Shown here piece by piece: positions 1 to 8,158 of a stretch of DNA of 64,000 nt. The first letter of the stretch is position 1, and each line of letters opens with the position of its first letter. A model generated the notes under the pieces. The model made no database searches, was not told the origin of the DNA, and saw only the letters and a list, made by a program, of their open reading frames with translations. The DNA comes from Phaeobacter piscinae (GTDB taxonomy: Bacteria > Pseudomonadota > Alphaproteobacteria > Rhodobacterales > Rhodobacteraceae). The position numbers and the translations under genes are program-made. Where the stretch lies: positions 992,001 through 1,056,000 of the forward strand of contig NZ_CP010681.1 in NCBI RefSeq assembly GCF_002407245.1, written 5' to 3'.

Positions 1-264
1 ACCTGGCAGGAAAAGTTGGAACCGCTGGATCCAACCTATGTGATCCCCGGTCACGGCCATCCGACCAATTTCGATCAGGTGCGGCGCTACACGCTGGACT
101 ACCTCGTGGATCTGCGCAGCAAGATTGGTGCCCATCTCGAAGAGGGCGGCGATCTGGCGTCGGCTTATTACGTGGATCAGGCCCGCTGGCAGCAGCTCGA
201 TACCTTCGAGGAATTGGCGACCAAGAATGCCGGTCGCGTCTATGAGGAAATGGAGTGGGAATAG
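1..264 (+). CDS. MBL-fold metallohydrolase, C-terminal part (gene begins before the window)
   Basis: The frame is open from the first base and ends at TAG 262-264, so only the last 87 residues are present. The piece contains VIPGHGHP, typical of the last metal-ligand region of metallo-beta-lactamase-fold hydrolases of the glyoxalase II-like group. It is followed by an alpha-helical tail rich in charged residues (residues about 30-85), as in soluble MBL proteins. The HxHxDH core must lie outside the window, so substrate and exact subfamily cannot be read. I see no signal for an operon with the next gene: 287 bases without a convincing gene follow. Confidence 0.75.
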   Translation, partial: TWQEKLEPLDPTYVIPGHGHPTNFDQVRRYTLDYLVDLRSKIGAHLEEGGDLASAYYVDQARWQQLDTFEELATKNAGRVYEEMEWE

Positions 265-447
265 CCGCAGGGGGGCTGTCGCTTTGGCCATTGACGCACT
301 TGTGACCGGTGATTGGCGCCGTCTGCGCTGATCACCCGTTTGGGCATGCCAAAGTATACGTGGCTATCCACAACAATTTGTGCAGGATCATGCCGCAAAT
401 GGAACGGATTCGCCGTTTCACGACCATTCAGGGCAATTTGTCCTTAT

Positions 448-470
448 CCTTCGGAAGAGCGCTCCGAAGG
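448..470. other. Inverted repeat in the 265-551 gap
   Basis: An 8-bp perfect stem (448-455 with 463-470) encloses a 7-base loop. It lacks a following T-run, so it is a weak terminator candidate for the upstream metallohydrolase gene or an operator-like dyad. I see nothing else supportable in the 265-551 interval. Confidence 0.3.
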
Positions 471-551
471 GTGGACCTTCTGGCCTCATGAGGGAAAACT
501 GCCGCTGATGCGCATCAAATCTGACAAGGATCACCCGGAGTGTCGCCTGCA

Positions 552-1013
552 ATGAAATGGATCGACGTGCCTCCGGTGTGGCTGTTGGGCTTTGCGGTGC
601 TGGCCTGGTGCCAGGCCCGGTTTCTGCCGTTGGGGCTTGGATTCTCGGGGGGCGCAATCGGCGCATTTGTGGGGTTTCTCAGCGGTGTGCTGATCGGCGG
701 GGGGATCGTTTTGATACTGCTGGCCGTGACGGAATTGCGGCGCCAGAAGACTACGCTTCACCCGCATGGGCAGCCCAGCCAGCTGGTGCAATCCGGCATT
801 TTCAAACGCAGTCGCAATCCGATTTATCTCGGTGATTGCCTGTTGCTGCTGGGGCTGATCCTGCGGTTTGATGCGGTGCTGTCGCTGGCGCTGCTGCCGA
901 TTTTCGTTTGGGTGCTGGAGCGGCGGTTCATTCTGCCGGACGAAAACCGGTTGCGCAGGCAGTTCCGCGCGGACTGGGCACGGTATGAACAGAAGACACG
1001 GCGATGGCTGTGA
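552..1013 (+). CDS. Small membrane methyltransferase of the isoprenylcysteine/phospholipid N-methyltransferase type
   Basis: This is a 153-residue protein with three or four hydrophobic segments. It has the hallmark SRNPIYLGD around residues 85-95, as in the ICMT/PEMT-like family (SAM-dependent methyltransferases embedded in the membrane). The C-terminal half has the usual ERRFILPDE and charged end in which the SAM site lies. The start is taken at ATG 552; a GTG twelve bases upstream is possible but lies on the GGAG that would serve as ribosome binding site. The methyl acceptor is unknown. It stands alone: the next gene, pntA, is 137 bases on and has its own upstream region. Confidence 0.75.
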   Translation: MKWIDVPPVWLLGFAVLAWCQARFLPLGLGFSGGAIGAFVGFLSGVLIGGGIVLILLAVTELRRQKTTLHPHGQPSQLVQSGIFKRSRNPIYLGDCLLLLGLILRFDAVLSLALLPIFVWVLERRFILPDENRLRRQFRADWARYEQKTRRWL

Positions 1014-1059
1014 TGGATTTGCGGCACCGCGGCAATCCGTTGCGGCGACGCAGCGAAAC

Positions 1060-1082
1060 TGTTGCGCAAAAATGTTGCGCAA
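1060..1082. promoter_or_regulatory. Paired palindromes upstream of pntA (candidate operator)
   Basis: The decamer TGTTGCGCAA occurs twice, at 1060-1069 and 1073-1082, a 13-base period. Each copy contains the perfect 8-bp palindrome TTGCGCAA. They lie about 70-90 bases before the pntA start in a non-coding gap. Two identical palindromes about one helical turn apart suggest a tandem-dimer binding site for a regulator. Paired 8-bp palindromes (TTTGC-type) are described for short-chain acyl-CoA-responsive ScfR/RamB-type regulators such as Rhodobacter PccR; whether this site belongs there is inference. Confidence 0.45.
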
Positions 1083-1150
1083 TGTAGTCAAAATATTTGC
1101 GATACGTGCTCAGTAAGTCTGGCGCGGGGACAATGAGGGGGACCGACAAG

Positions 1151-2722
1151 GTGAAAATAGGCACGCCAAAAGAAGTATTCGACGGCGAGGCGCGGGTTGC
1201 GATGACCCCGGACTCTGCGGTTCAACTGCAAAAGCTGGGCTATACCTGTGCGATCGAGACCGGTGCAGGCGCGGCGGCTGGGTTTGCAGATGCCACATAT
1301 GAGGCTGTTGGCGTTGAGATCGTCAAAACACCGGCCGCGCTATGGAAAGCGGCGGATATCGTGGCCAAGGTGCGCCAGCCGACTGAGACGGAACTGAAGC
1401 GGATGACAGCGGGCAAGACGCTGATTTCCTTCTTCAATCCGGGCGGCAATGAGGCCGGTATGGAGCTTGCACGCTCCAAGGGCGCCAATGTGATCGCGAT
1501 GGAAATGGTGCCGCGGATTTCCCGCGCGCAGAAGATGGACGCCCTGTCCTCCATGGCCAATATTGCGGGCTATCGCGCGGTGATCGAGGCGGGCAATAAT
1601 TTCGGCCGCTTCTTCACCGGTCAGATCACGGCGGCAGGCAAGGTGCCGCCCGCCAAGGTTCTGGTGGTGGGCGCCGGTGTTGCCGGTCTGGCCGCCATCG
1701 GGGCATCCACCAGCCTTGGCGCGATCACCTATGCCTTTGACGTGCGCCCTGAAGTGGCCGAGCAGGTCGAAAGCATGGGCGCAGAGTTCGTTTACCTTGA
1801 TTTTGAGGAAAGCCAGCAGGATGGCGCGGCAACCGGTGGCTACGCAGCTGTCTCCAGCCCCGAGTTCCGCGAGGCCCAACTGGCCAAGTTCCGCGAATTG
1901 GCCCCTGATGTTGATATCGTCATCACCACCGCGCTGATCCCCAACCGCGAGGCCCCCAAGCTGTGGCTTGAGGATATGGTCGCGGCGATGAAGCCTGGAT
2001 CCGTCATCATTGACCTTGCAGCTGAAAAGGGCGGCAATGTCGAGGGCACGGTGATGGACGAGAAGGTCGTGACCGAAAACGGCGTGACCATCATCGGCTA
2101 TACCGATTTCCCCAGCCGCATGGCGGCGCAGGCTTCGACGCTTTATGCCACCAACATTCGTCACATGATGACTGACCTGACGCCCGAGAAGGACGGTCAG
2201 ATCAATCACAACATGGAAGATGATGTGATCCGTGGCGCGACAGTGACCTTCGAGAAGGAAATCACCTTCCCGCCGCCACCGCCCAAGGTGCAGGCCATCG
2301 CGGCCCAACCGAAGAAAGAGGTGAAGGAGCTGACGCCTGAAGAGAAGCGGGCGCAGGAAGTCGAGGCTTTCAAGCAGCAGACCAAAAATCAGGTCACTCT
2401 GTTGGCTGTTGGCGGGGCCTTGGTGCTGCTGGTGGGGTTGTTTGCGCCCGCCAGCTTCATGCAGCATTTCATCGTGTTTGCGTTGGCCTGTTTTGTGGGC
2501 TTCCAGGTGATCTGGGGTGTTGCACACTCGCTGCATACGCCGCTGATGGCTGTCACCAATGCGATTTCCTCGATCATCATTCTTGGGGCGCTGATGCAGA
2601 TCGGATCGGGATCATTCCTGGTGATCTTCCTCGCGGCAGTGTCGGTATTCATGGCCGGGATCAATATCTTCGGCGGTTTCCTCGTCACCCGGCGCATGCT
2701 TGCCATGTTCCAGAAATCTTAA
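1151..2722 (+). CDS. pntA: Proton-translocating NAD(P)+ transhydrogenase subunit alpha
   Basis: PntA with PntB couples hydride transfer from NADH to NADP+ to inward proton flow across the inner membrane and is a main NADPH source. This 523-residue protein begins [20 protein letters not shown], the family N-terminus. I therefore choose GTG 1151, preceded by GAGGGGG about ten bases upstream, over in-frame starts further up. The NAD(H)-binding Rossmann motif [11 protein letters not shown] is near residue 173. A proline/lysine linker around 370-410 leads to four C-terminal transmembrane helices (about 416-515). It is the full-length E. coli-type alpha chain, not the split PntAA/PntAB form of some alphaproteobacteria. 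pntB follows after 13 bases. Confidence 0.97.
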   Translation: MKIGTPKEVFDGEARVAMTPDSAVQLQKLGYTCAIETGAGAAAGFADATYEAVGVEIVKTPAALWKAADIVAKVRQPTETELKRMTAGKTLISFFNPGGNEAGMELARSKGANVIAMEMVPRISRAQKMDALSSMANIAGYRAVIEAGNNFGRFFTGQITAAGKVPPAKVLVVGAGVAGLAAIGASTSLGAITYAFDVRPEVAEQVESMGAEFVYLDFEESQQDGAATGGYAAVSSPEFREAQLAKFRELAPDVDIVITTALIPNREAPKLWLEDMVAAMKPGSVIIDLAAEKGGNVEGTVMDEKVVTENGVTIIGYTDFPSRMAAQASTLYATNIRHMMTDLTPEKDGQINHNMEDDVIRGATVTFEKEITFPPPPPKVQAIAAQPKKEVKELTPEEKRAQEVEAFKQQTKNQVTLLAVGGALVLLVGLFAPASFMQHFIVFALACFVGFQVIWGVAHSLHTPLMAVTNAISSIIILGALMQIGSGSFLVIFLAAVSVFMAGINIFGGFLVTRRMLAMFQKS

Positions 2723-2735
2723 GGAGGCCGGGATT

Positions 2736-4169
2736 ATGGACTTTGGCTTTACAACTGCCGCCTATGTGGTTGCGGCTGTTCTCTTCATCCTGTCGCTGGG
2801 CGGCCTGAGCGGGCAGGAAAGCGCAAAGCGCGCGGTCTGGTACGGCATTGCGGGTATGGCGCTGGCGGTGCTGGCAACCCTGATCGGGCCGGGTGCTGGT
2901 CTGTGGCTGTTGTCGATCGCCTTGATCGCTGCAGGTGGCATCATTGGCACCTATGTTGCCAAACGCGTGCAGATGACCGAAATGCCACAACTGGTGGCGG
3001 CGATGCATTCTCTGGTGGGTCTTGCAGCGGTTTTTGTGGGCTTTATCGCCCATATTGAGCTGGGTCGTGTTCTGGCGATGGATGACACCGCCAAGAAGGC
3101 GCTTGAAGGTTTTGGCGCGCTGCTGGCCAAGAAAGACGGTGTTGAGATCGCGATCCTGCGGGTTGAGCTGTTTCTTGGTGTCTTCATCGGGGCTGTGACC
3201 TTTACCGGTTCGGTGATTGCCTATGGCAAGCTGGCGGGCAAAGTGTCCTCGGCGGCCACCAAGCTGCCCGGTGGGCATATGCTGAACGCCGGTGCGGCCG
3301 GGCTCTCGCTGATCTGCCTGATCTGGTATTTCAACACTGGCGGCCTCTTCCCGCTGTTCCTGATGACTCTGGCGGCACTGTTCATCGGCTACCACCTGAT
3401 CATGGGCATCGGCGGCGCCGACATGCCGGTGGTTGTCTCGATGCTGAACAGCTACTCGGGCTGGGCCGCGGCGGCGATTGGCTTTTCGCTCGGCAATGAT
3501 CTGTTGATCGTGGTCGGCGCGCTGGTTGGTTCCTCCGGTGCGATCCTCAGCTACATCATGTGTAAGGCGATGAACCGCAGCTTCATCTCGGTGATCCTCG
3601 GCGGCTTTGGCGGCACCGCGGGCCCGGCGATGGAGATCGACGGTGAGCAGATCGCCATCGACGCCGACGGCGTGGCAACCGCGCTGGAGGAGGCTGACTC
3701 TGTGGTGATCATCCCCGGCTACGGTATGGCAGTGGCGCAGGCCCAGCAGAATGTGGCGGAACTGACCCGTCGTCTGCGGGCCAAGGGCAAAACCGTCCGC
3801 TTTGCGATCCACCCGGTTGCAGGACGTCTGCCCGGTCACATGAACGTGCTCTTGGCGGAAGCCAAGGTGCCTTATGACATCGTTCTGGAGATGGACGAGA
3901 TCAACGACGATTTCCCAGAAACGGATGTGGCGATTGTCATTGGCTCGAACGACATCGTGAACCCAGCGGCACAGGAAGACCCCAATTCGCCGATCGCCGG
4001 CATGCCGGTGCTGGAGTGCTGGAAGGCAAAGCAGGTCTTCGTCTCCAAACGCGGTCAGGGCACGGGCTACTCCGGCATCGAGAACCCGCTGTTCTTCAAG
4101 GAAAACACCCGCATGTTCTATGGCGATGCAAAGGCCAGCCTCGACAAGCTGCTGACCATGATCAGCTGA
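2736..4169 (+). CDS. pntB: Proton-translocating NAD(P)+ transhydrogenase subunit beta
   Basis: This 477-residue partner of PntA carries the remaining membrane helices (about eight to nine hydrophobic segments up to residue ~265) and the cytosolic NADP(H)-binding domain III, with [14 protein letters not shown] near residue 323 and GSNDIVNP further on. The start ATG 2736 is preceded by a strong AAGGAGG that begins in the pntA stop codon, so the two genes are translated from one message. An intrinsic terminator follows 30 bases after the stop. Length and motifs are normal for the family. Confidence 0.97.
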   Translation: MDFGFTTAAYVVAAVLFILSLGGLSGQESAKRAVWYGIAGMALAVLATLIGPGAGLWLLSIALIAAGGIIGTYVAKRVQMTEMPQLVAAMHSLVGLAAVFVGFIAHIELGRVLAMDDTAKKALEGFGALLAKKDGVEIAILRVELFLGVFIGAVTFTGSVIAYGKLAGKVSSAATKLPGGHMLNAGAAGLSLICLIWYFNTGGLFPLFLMTLAALFIGYHLIMGIGGADMPVVVSMLNSYSGWAAAAIGFSLGNDLLIVVGALVGSSGAILSYIMCKAMNRSFISVILGGFGGTAGPAMEIDGEQIAIDADGVATALEEADSVVIIPGYGMAVAQAQQNVAELTRRLRAKGKTVRFAIHPVAGRLPGHMNVLLAEAKVPYDIVLEMDEINDDFPETDVAIVIGSNDIVNPAAQEDPNSPIAGMPVLECWKAKQVFVSKRGQGTGYSGIENPLFFKENTRMFYGDAKASLDKLLTMIS

Positions 4170-4196
4170 TTGTTCGGCTCATCGCTGCACACACCG

Positions 4197-4226
4197 AAAG
4201 AGCGCTCCTGACGGGGCGCTCTTTTT
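4197..4226 (+). terminator. Intrinsic terminator of pntAB
   Basis: AGAGCGC (4199-4205) pairs with GCGCTCT (4216-4222), extended by A-T pairs, and is followed by TTTTTA. It closes the pntAB transcript. Confidence 0.85.
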
Positions 4227-4281
4227 ATTGGCCAATGCGGACTGGGGCCTGTGCTATCATAGGGCAGCCGAGGAGGATGAT

Positions 4282-4656
4282 ATGGAAAAGGCCCAAGGCA
4301 TAGGCGGCGTGTTCTTCCGCGCCAAAGACCCCGAAGCGCTCAGCCGATGGTACAATGACCATCTGGGAATTGACCCCGTTGGGGGGACACCCTGGATGCA
4401 GGGAGGCGGCTATACTGTCTTTGCCCCGTTTGCTGAGGACACCGACTATTTTGGAGACACAAGCAAACAGTGGATGATCAATTTCCGGGTAACGGATCTG
4501 GCCGCGATGATCGCGCAGTTGCAGGCCGCGGATATTTCAGTGGAGACACGGCCGGAGTGGGACGGTGAGATCGGCTATTTCGCGCGGTTGCACGACCCTG
4601 AGGGCAATCCAATAGAATTGTGGCAACCGATTGGGCGGGCTGCAGATACCGCTTGA
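4282..4656 (+). CDS. VOC (glyoxalase/bleomycin-resistance fold) family protein
   Basis: This 124-residue single-domain protein has the vicinal oxygen chelate pattern. It starts with GGVFFRAKDPEALSRWY, the first beta strand and helix, and ends with FARLHDPEGNPIELWQP, where the DPEGNPIELW stretch carries the usual last metal-ligand glutamate. The start ATG 4282 has AGGAGG six bases upstream. Members act as lyases, dioxygenases or binding proteins, and the substrate cannot be told from sequence. Its stop codon lies inside the -35 element of the following MerR promoter, so it is not obviously cotranscribed with the next gene. Confidence 0.85.
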   Translation: MEKAQGIGGVFFRAKDPEALSRWYNDHLGIDPVGGTPWMQGGGYTVFAPFAEDTDYFGDTSKQWMINFRVTDLAAMIAQLQAADISVETRPEWDGEIGYFARLHDPEGNPIELWQPIGRAADTA

Positions 4657-4683
4657 GCTGGAGTGTACTCCAGCCGCTAGGGT
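4653..4683 (+). promoter_or_regulatory. MerR-type promoter with operator dyad
   Basis: A -35 TTGAGC (4653-4658) and a -10 TAGGGT (4678-4683) are separated by 19 bp, the long spacer characteristic of MerR-regulated promoters. The spacer holds the inverted repeat CTGGAGT-GT-ACTCCAG (4658-4673). It is 44 bases before the merR-like gene, which points to autoregulation and control of the gene pair that follows. Confidence 0.85.
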
Positions 4684-4726
4684 GTCCCGACTCACCCATG
4701 GTGGGTGGGCAGCAAGAGAGACGTGC

Positions 4727-5095
4727 ATGAAGATTTCAGACGTGGCGATGGCCACTGGCCTGAGCGTGGATACCCTGCGCTTTTACGAGAAGATCGGGCT
4801 GATAGAGCCGCCCGCGCGGGATGCCGCCGGGCGGCGGGTCTATGACCGCGATATCCTCGGCTGGATCCGTTTTCTGGGGCAGTTGAACGCCACAGGGATG
4901 AAGCAGGCGGACCGCGTCCGCTATGCCAGATTACGGGCAAAGGGGCGGGAAACACTGGCCGAACGGCGAGAAATGCTGGAAGCCCACCGCGAGGTGATCC
5001 GCCGCCAGCTGGAGCAGCTTCATGACACGCTTGCCCTGATGGATCGCAAGGTGGCGATCTACCATGACCTGGAAAAGGACAGCGCAGATGTCTGA
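4727..5095 (+). CDS. MerR family transcriptional regulator
   Basis: A 122-residue regulator. Residues 1-35 form the winged helix-turn-helix typical of MerR (MKISDVAMATGLSVDTLRFY, then EKIGLIEP). The rest is the second wing and a long dimerisation coiled coil (about 75-118) rich in R, E, L and Q. There is no cysteine cluster of the metal-sensing subgroups (CueR, ZntR), so an organic or redox ligand like that of AdhR/NmlR-type members is more likely. The start is ATG 4727. Its promoter has the canonical 19-bp spacer and dyad. The downstream CMD-family gene starts inside its last codons, so the two form a regulator-target operon. Confidence 0.9.
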   Translation: MKISDVAMATGLSVDTLRFYEKIGLIEPPARDAAGRRVYDRDILGWIRFLGQLNATGMKQADRVRYARLRAKGRETLAERREMLEAHREVIRRQLEQLHDTLALMDRKVAIYHDLEKDSADV

Positions 5096-5459
5096 CGCAT
5101 TGACCAATGGCCGCAAGCTGCTGGCAGAGATGAACCCGAATCTGGAGACGATCCTGGCAGAGCGCTACGACGCACATTTGCCGGGAATGGCGGAGAGCTT
5201 GGTGGAATGGGCCTATGGACGCCACTACGCGCGTGATGGCCTGGACCTGCGCACACGGCAGCTCTGTACGATTGCCGCGCTGACGGCGCTTGGCGGTCAG
5301 ACAACGCCGCAGTTGAAGGTAAATATCGCGCACACCCGTTCGGCGGGCGCAAGTGAGGCAGAGATTCTGGAGGTGATTTGGCAGATGGCGGTTTATGGCG
5401 GAATGCCTGCGGCCATCAATGGTTTGAATGCGGCGATTGAGGTGTTTGAGGCGGCATAA
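5088..5459 (+). CDS. Carboxymuconolactone decarboxylase (CMD/AhpD-fold) family protein
   Basis: A 123-residue protein of the all-helical CMD fold, with the core GRHYARDGLDLRTRQLC, AALTALGGQ and the C-terminal WQMAVYGGMPAAING. Members are gamma-carboxymuconolactone decarboxylases or AhpD-like peroxidases. The CxxC motif of AhpD is absent (only the cysteine in RQLC), so peroxidase activity is doubtful. Start ATG 5088 overlaps the last eight bases of the MerR gene, indicating translational coupling. The pairing with an autoregulated MerR gene suggests induction by a toxic or aromatic compound, which is inference. Confidence 0.85.
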   Translation: MSDALTNGRKLLAEMNPNLETILAERYDAHLPGMAESLVEWAYGRHYARDGLDLRTRQLCTIAALTALGGQTTPQLKVNIAHTRSAGASEAEILEVIWQMAVYGGMPAAINGLNAAIEVFEAA

Positions 5460-5561
5460 TGCCCTCGTCTGGCGTCAGGCTTGCCTCGATTGTATACGGT
5501 TGTATCCAGTTAAGGCATTGAAATAACGTAATTCTTTACAGGTCAATTCGCCTCCGCTAAC

Positions 5562-5590
5562 CTGTGGTCTGCCGCTCAGGGAGACCACAG
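5562..5590 (+). promoter_or_regulatory. Leader hairpin holding the ribosome binding site of the DUF3422 gene in its loop
   Basis: CTGTGGTCT (5562-5570) is perfectly complementary to AGACCACAG (5582-5590). The 11-base loop between them includes the GGGAG that would bind the ribosome, and the ATG follows at once at 5591. The structure would therefore control access to the start site in the mRNA. Known: hairpins around the Shine-Dalgarno often regulate translation. That this one does is inference. Confidence 0.5.
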
Positions 5591-6871
5591 ATGCCGCCAA
5601 TTCAAGACCACCCGCTGCGTTACCAGCTGGCAAATGAGCTGCACGCCCGCCCGTTCCCGACGATGAGCAATCCGTCGACGGTGATCTATCTTGCGATCAA
5701 GCAGCCGCAGGAGGCGGTGCATCGCGATCGCAGCCGGGATCTTGCCCATCTCATTGAGCTACTGGACCGGCACGGGGTGCCGCATCCGAAACCGGGCGCG
5801 ACACATCATTCCGCACAGCTGGGGCGCCATACCCTGAAATGGGAACAGCATACCGAGTTCGTGTCTTACACGCTGTATTTCGACGGCATCAGCGAGCGGC
5901 CTTACGATCCTGCGGATTTCGATGTGTTCCCTTCTGATTGGCTGTCCGAGGCGCCGGGGCAGCGCATCACCTCGCTGATGCTGCGGGTCCTGCCGCGCGG
6001 CGAGGTTGCGGATGTACGCCGGGCGCTGACCGATTGGTTTGTGCCTGAGAGTCTGGCCGTTGCGCGGGTGCTGGATGACAGCTGTGTGGTGGCTGGGGAT
6101 TTCCGGATCGACCCGGCAGGCCACATGCGGTTCGCCGTTTTTCCGAACACGGAGACGGGCGCCCAGCGGATTGGCCGGGTGGTGCAGCGTCTTTGCGAGA
6201 TTGAAACCTATCGCGCCATGTCGATGCTGGGGTTTTCGCGGGCGCGTGGCCTCAGCCCCACAATCGGGGCGCTGGATACCCATCTGAGTGAGATGATGGT
6301 GGAGATGACCGGCGACCGCATGCCTGCCGAACAGACGCTGTCGCAGCTGTTGATCGTCTCGGCAGAGTTGGAAGCGATGGCGGCGCAGGCGGCGTTCCGC
6401 TTTGGGGCGACAGGGGCCTATGATGCGCTGGTCAACCAGCGCATTGCCCTGCTGCGGGAGGCGCGATTTGAAGGGTATCAAACCTTTGCCGAGTTCATGC
6501 TGCGCCGGTTTGAACCGGCCATGCGGACCGTAAAATCAACCGAAGGACGGCTGGCCACATTGGCGGATCGCGCGCGGCGGGCAGGGGAGCTGTTGCGGAC
6601 CCGCGTTGATGTAGAACGCTCCGCACAGAACCAGGCGCTACTGGAAAGCATGGACCGCCGCGCGGATATGGCGCTGCGGCTGCAACATACGGTGGAGGGG
6701 CTGTCTGTGGTGGCGATCAGCTACTATGCGGTGTCACTGGCGTCCTATGCGCTCTATCCCCTTGCCGCGGTTCTGGGCCTCAGCAAGGGGATGATGACGG
6801 CAGCCCTTACTCTGCCGGTTGTACTGATGGTGTGGCTCGCTGTGCGCCAGATCCGGAAGCGGCTGCATTGA
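5591..6871 (+). CDS. DUF3422 family membrane-anchored protein
   Basis: 426 residues starting MPPIQDHPLRYQLANELHAR, the signature opening of the DUF3422 family of proteobacteria. The bulk is a soluble domain. A basic helical stretch follows at about 315-365, and two C-terminal transmembrane helices (about 370-392 and 398-418) end in a short positively charged tail. Function is not known; family members are described only as predicted membrane-anchored proteins. ATG 5591 is chosen over a more distant in-frame GTG because of the family N-terminus and the GGGAG at 5578-5582. Its last 65 bases overlap the end of the convergent YeeE gene. Confidence 0.85.
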   Translation: MPPIQDHPLRYQLANELHARPFPTMSNPSTVIYLAIKQPQEAVHRDRSRDLAHLIELLDRHGVPHPKPGATHHSAQLGRHTLKWEQHTEFVSYTLYFDGISERPYDPADFDVFPSDWLSEAPGQRITSLMLRVLPRGEVADVRRALTDWFVPESLAVARVLDDSCVVAGDFRIDPAGHMRFAVFPNTETGAQRIGRVVQRLCEIETYRAMSMLGFSRARGLSPTIGALDTHLSEMMVEMTGDRMPAEQTLSQLLIVSAELEAMAAQAAFRFGATGAYDALVNQRIALLREARFEGYQTFAEFMLRRFEPAMRTVKSTEGRLATLADRARRAGELLRTRVDVERSAQNQALLESMDRRADMALRLQHTVEGLSVVAISYYAVSLASYALYPLAAVLGLSKGMMTAALTLPVVLMVWLAVRQIRKRLH

Positions 6872-7880
6872 GCCAGGCATTTGCGGCCAGGCCACCTGCC
6901 GCAATCGACGCCAGTGCCAGCACCGCAGCCAGGCTGAGTGTCGGAATACCCGCAAGGCCTGCGCCGACGGTGCACCCGCCTGCAAGAACACCGCCAACGC
7001 CCATCAGCACAGCGCCGCTGAGGTAGCGGACGGTCTGGCGCGGGCTCTCAAAGCTCTGCCAGTGAAAACTGCCACTCAGCAGCGCGGTGACCAGTGCGCC
7101 GATTAGCACGCCACCGACCAGACCCGTGCCAAAGCCAGCCGGTACGGCGCTGGACGCCAGCGTGTAGAACAGGGTCTCCGCTGATGGCGCGGTGAAGGAG
7201 AGGCTTTCCATGGCAATCGGGTCAAATTCGTCGAACAGCACATAGCCAGTGCCCACCCATGCGAGGGGCACGAGCGCGCCAATCAGTGCCCCGCCAAGAA
7301 GGGGCAGAGCGCGGTTTCCAGATTTCAGGGCGACTGCGACAGCGACAAGGGCGATCAGCGCAGCCACGACCAGTGGTCCTCCGGCCAAGGCCGCAAGAGA
7401 GGAGTAGTCGCCTATGGGGACCGTCAGGCCGCCAATCCAAGTGCGGAGCGGAGCCAGTACGCCCTTAAGTGTCGCATGGGCGACGATGGCGAAAATCACG
7501 ATCACCACCAGCGCGCGCAAATTGCCGCTGCCGGTCAGCACCATCAGCCGGGAGACACAGCCGCGTGTCAGCACCATGCCGGCACCGAACATCAACCCGC
7601 CAAGGACCACCGCTGCCACGGGCAGATCGGCCACCATCAGGCGGTGTTCACCAAAGCTGATCCAGCCAAGCGCCACAGCGACTTGGGTGCCCAGAACCGC
7701 AACCGCGAGCGCCATGGCCCAGACGCCAGCGGCTAGACGGCGATCCGCGCCGACTACAGCACGGCGAAAACAAAACCGGGTCAGCTGCGCCAGCCCACCA
7801 AAGAGGATCCCGACACCCAAGGCAAACAGGACCGAAACCGAACGGGCGGTGGTGTCTTCAAAGCCAAGTGTTTCGAACAT
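6807..7880 (-). CDS. YeeE/YedE family sulfur-compound (thiosulfate-type) transporter
   Basis: A 357-residue polytopic membrane protein made of two related halves. It has the three cysteine motifs that mark the YeeE/TsuA family: LTRFCFRRA (Cys37), LTRGCVSRL (Cys108) and AGGCTVGAG (Cys303). In characterised TsuA proteins these cysteines line the thiosulfate path. The start MFETLGFED at 7880 is preceded by GGAG; a longer frame to 7991 lacks family-like sequence. No sulfurtransferase or ArsR-type regulator sits beside it, so the sulfur substrate is inferred only from the family. The C-terminal tail (SGSGAQRATPSVQPAE) is encoded across the end of the convergent DUF3422 gene. Confidence 0.88.
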   Translation of the reverse strand: MFETLGFEDTTARSVSVLFALGVGILFGGLAQLTRFCFRRAVVGADRRLAAGVWAMALAVAVLGTQVAVALGWISFGEHRLMVADLPVAAVVLGGLMFGAGMVLTRGCVSRLMVLTGSGNLRALVVIVIFAIVAHATLKGVLAPLRTWIGGLTVPIGDYSSLAALAGGPLVVAALIALVAVAVALKSGNRALPLLGGALIGALVPLAWVGTGYVLFDEFDPIAMESLSFTAPSAETLFYTLASSAVPAGFGTGLVGGVLIGALVTALLSGSFHWQSFESPRQTVRYLSGAVLMGVGGVLAGGCTVGAGLAGIPTLSLAAVLALASIAAGGLAANAWLNAAASGSGAQRATPSVQPAE

Positions 7881-8073
7881 ATGCGGTCTCCGTGACTGCG
7901 ATAGGAGTGCGACGGGATCCATCGCTTTTGGAATATTTTCCCGAAATGACCGTTTTTTCGGCAGGCAGCAAGCCTTGAGGCCAGATGACATGGCGTATCG
8001 TGCAGGAAATTATTCCGTCCGAGGTGATCTATCTGGGTCAGACGTCCCGCCGCGCTTGCAGTGGGTAAAAACA

Positions 8074-8102
8074 AATCGGCCACTCTGAGGGAGTGGCCGA
8101 TT
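8074..8102. terminator. Intrinsic terminator (mainly for the leftward ABC transporter genes)
   Basis: A perfect 12-bp stem, AATCGGCCACTC (8074-8085) with GAGTGGCCGATT (8091-8102), has a 5-base loop. Read leftward it is followed by TGTTTTTAC, a good U-tract that ends the opp transcript. Read rightward it is followed by GATATGTTTTTA. The 7881-8073 stretch holds the YeeE leader and no gene that I can support. Confidence 0.85.
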
Positions 8103-8158
8103 GATATGTTTTTATTTGAATGTGTAGGGGTGTTATGCCCAGTACTGCGTCTTCGGTA

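Noticed and set aside
1097..1150. Longer PntA starting upstream of the GTG
   Set aside because: The family N-terminus is MKIGTPKE-like, and a good ribosome site precedes GTG 1151.
5591..6871. DUF3422 gene as a sequencing-frameshift product because of the convergent overlap
   Set aside because: Both overlapping reading frames end in sensible, charged tails after membrane helices, so no frameshift has to be assumed.
8101..8112. TTGAT near the opp terminator as an FNR half-site
   Set aside because: No matching ATCAA half follows at four bases, and the sequence is the tail of a terminator.
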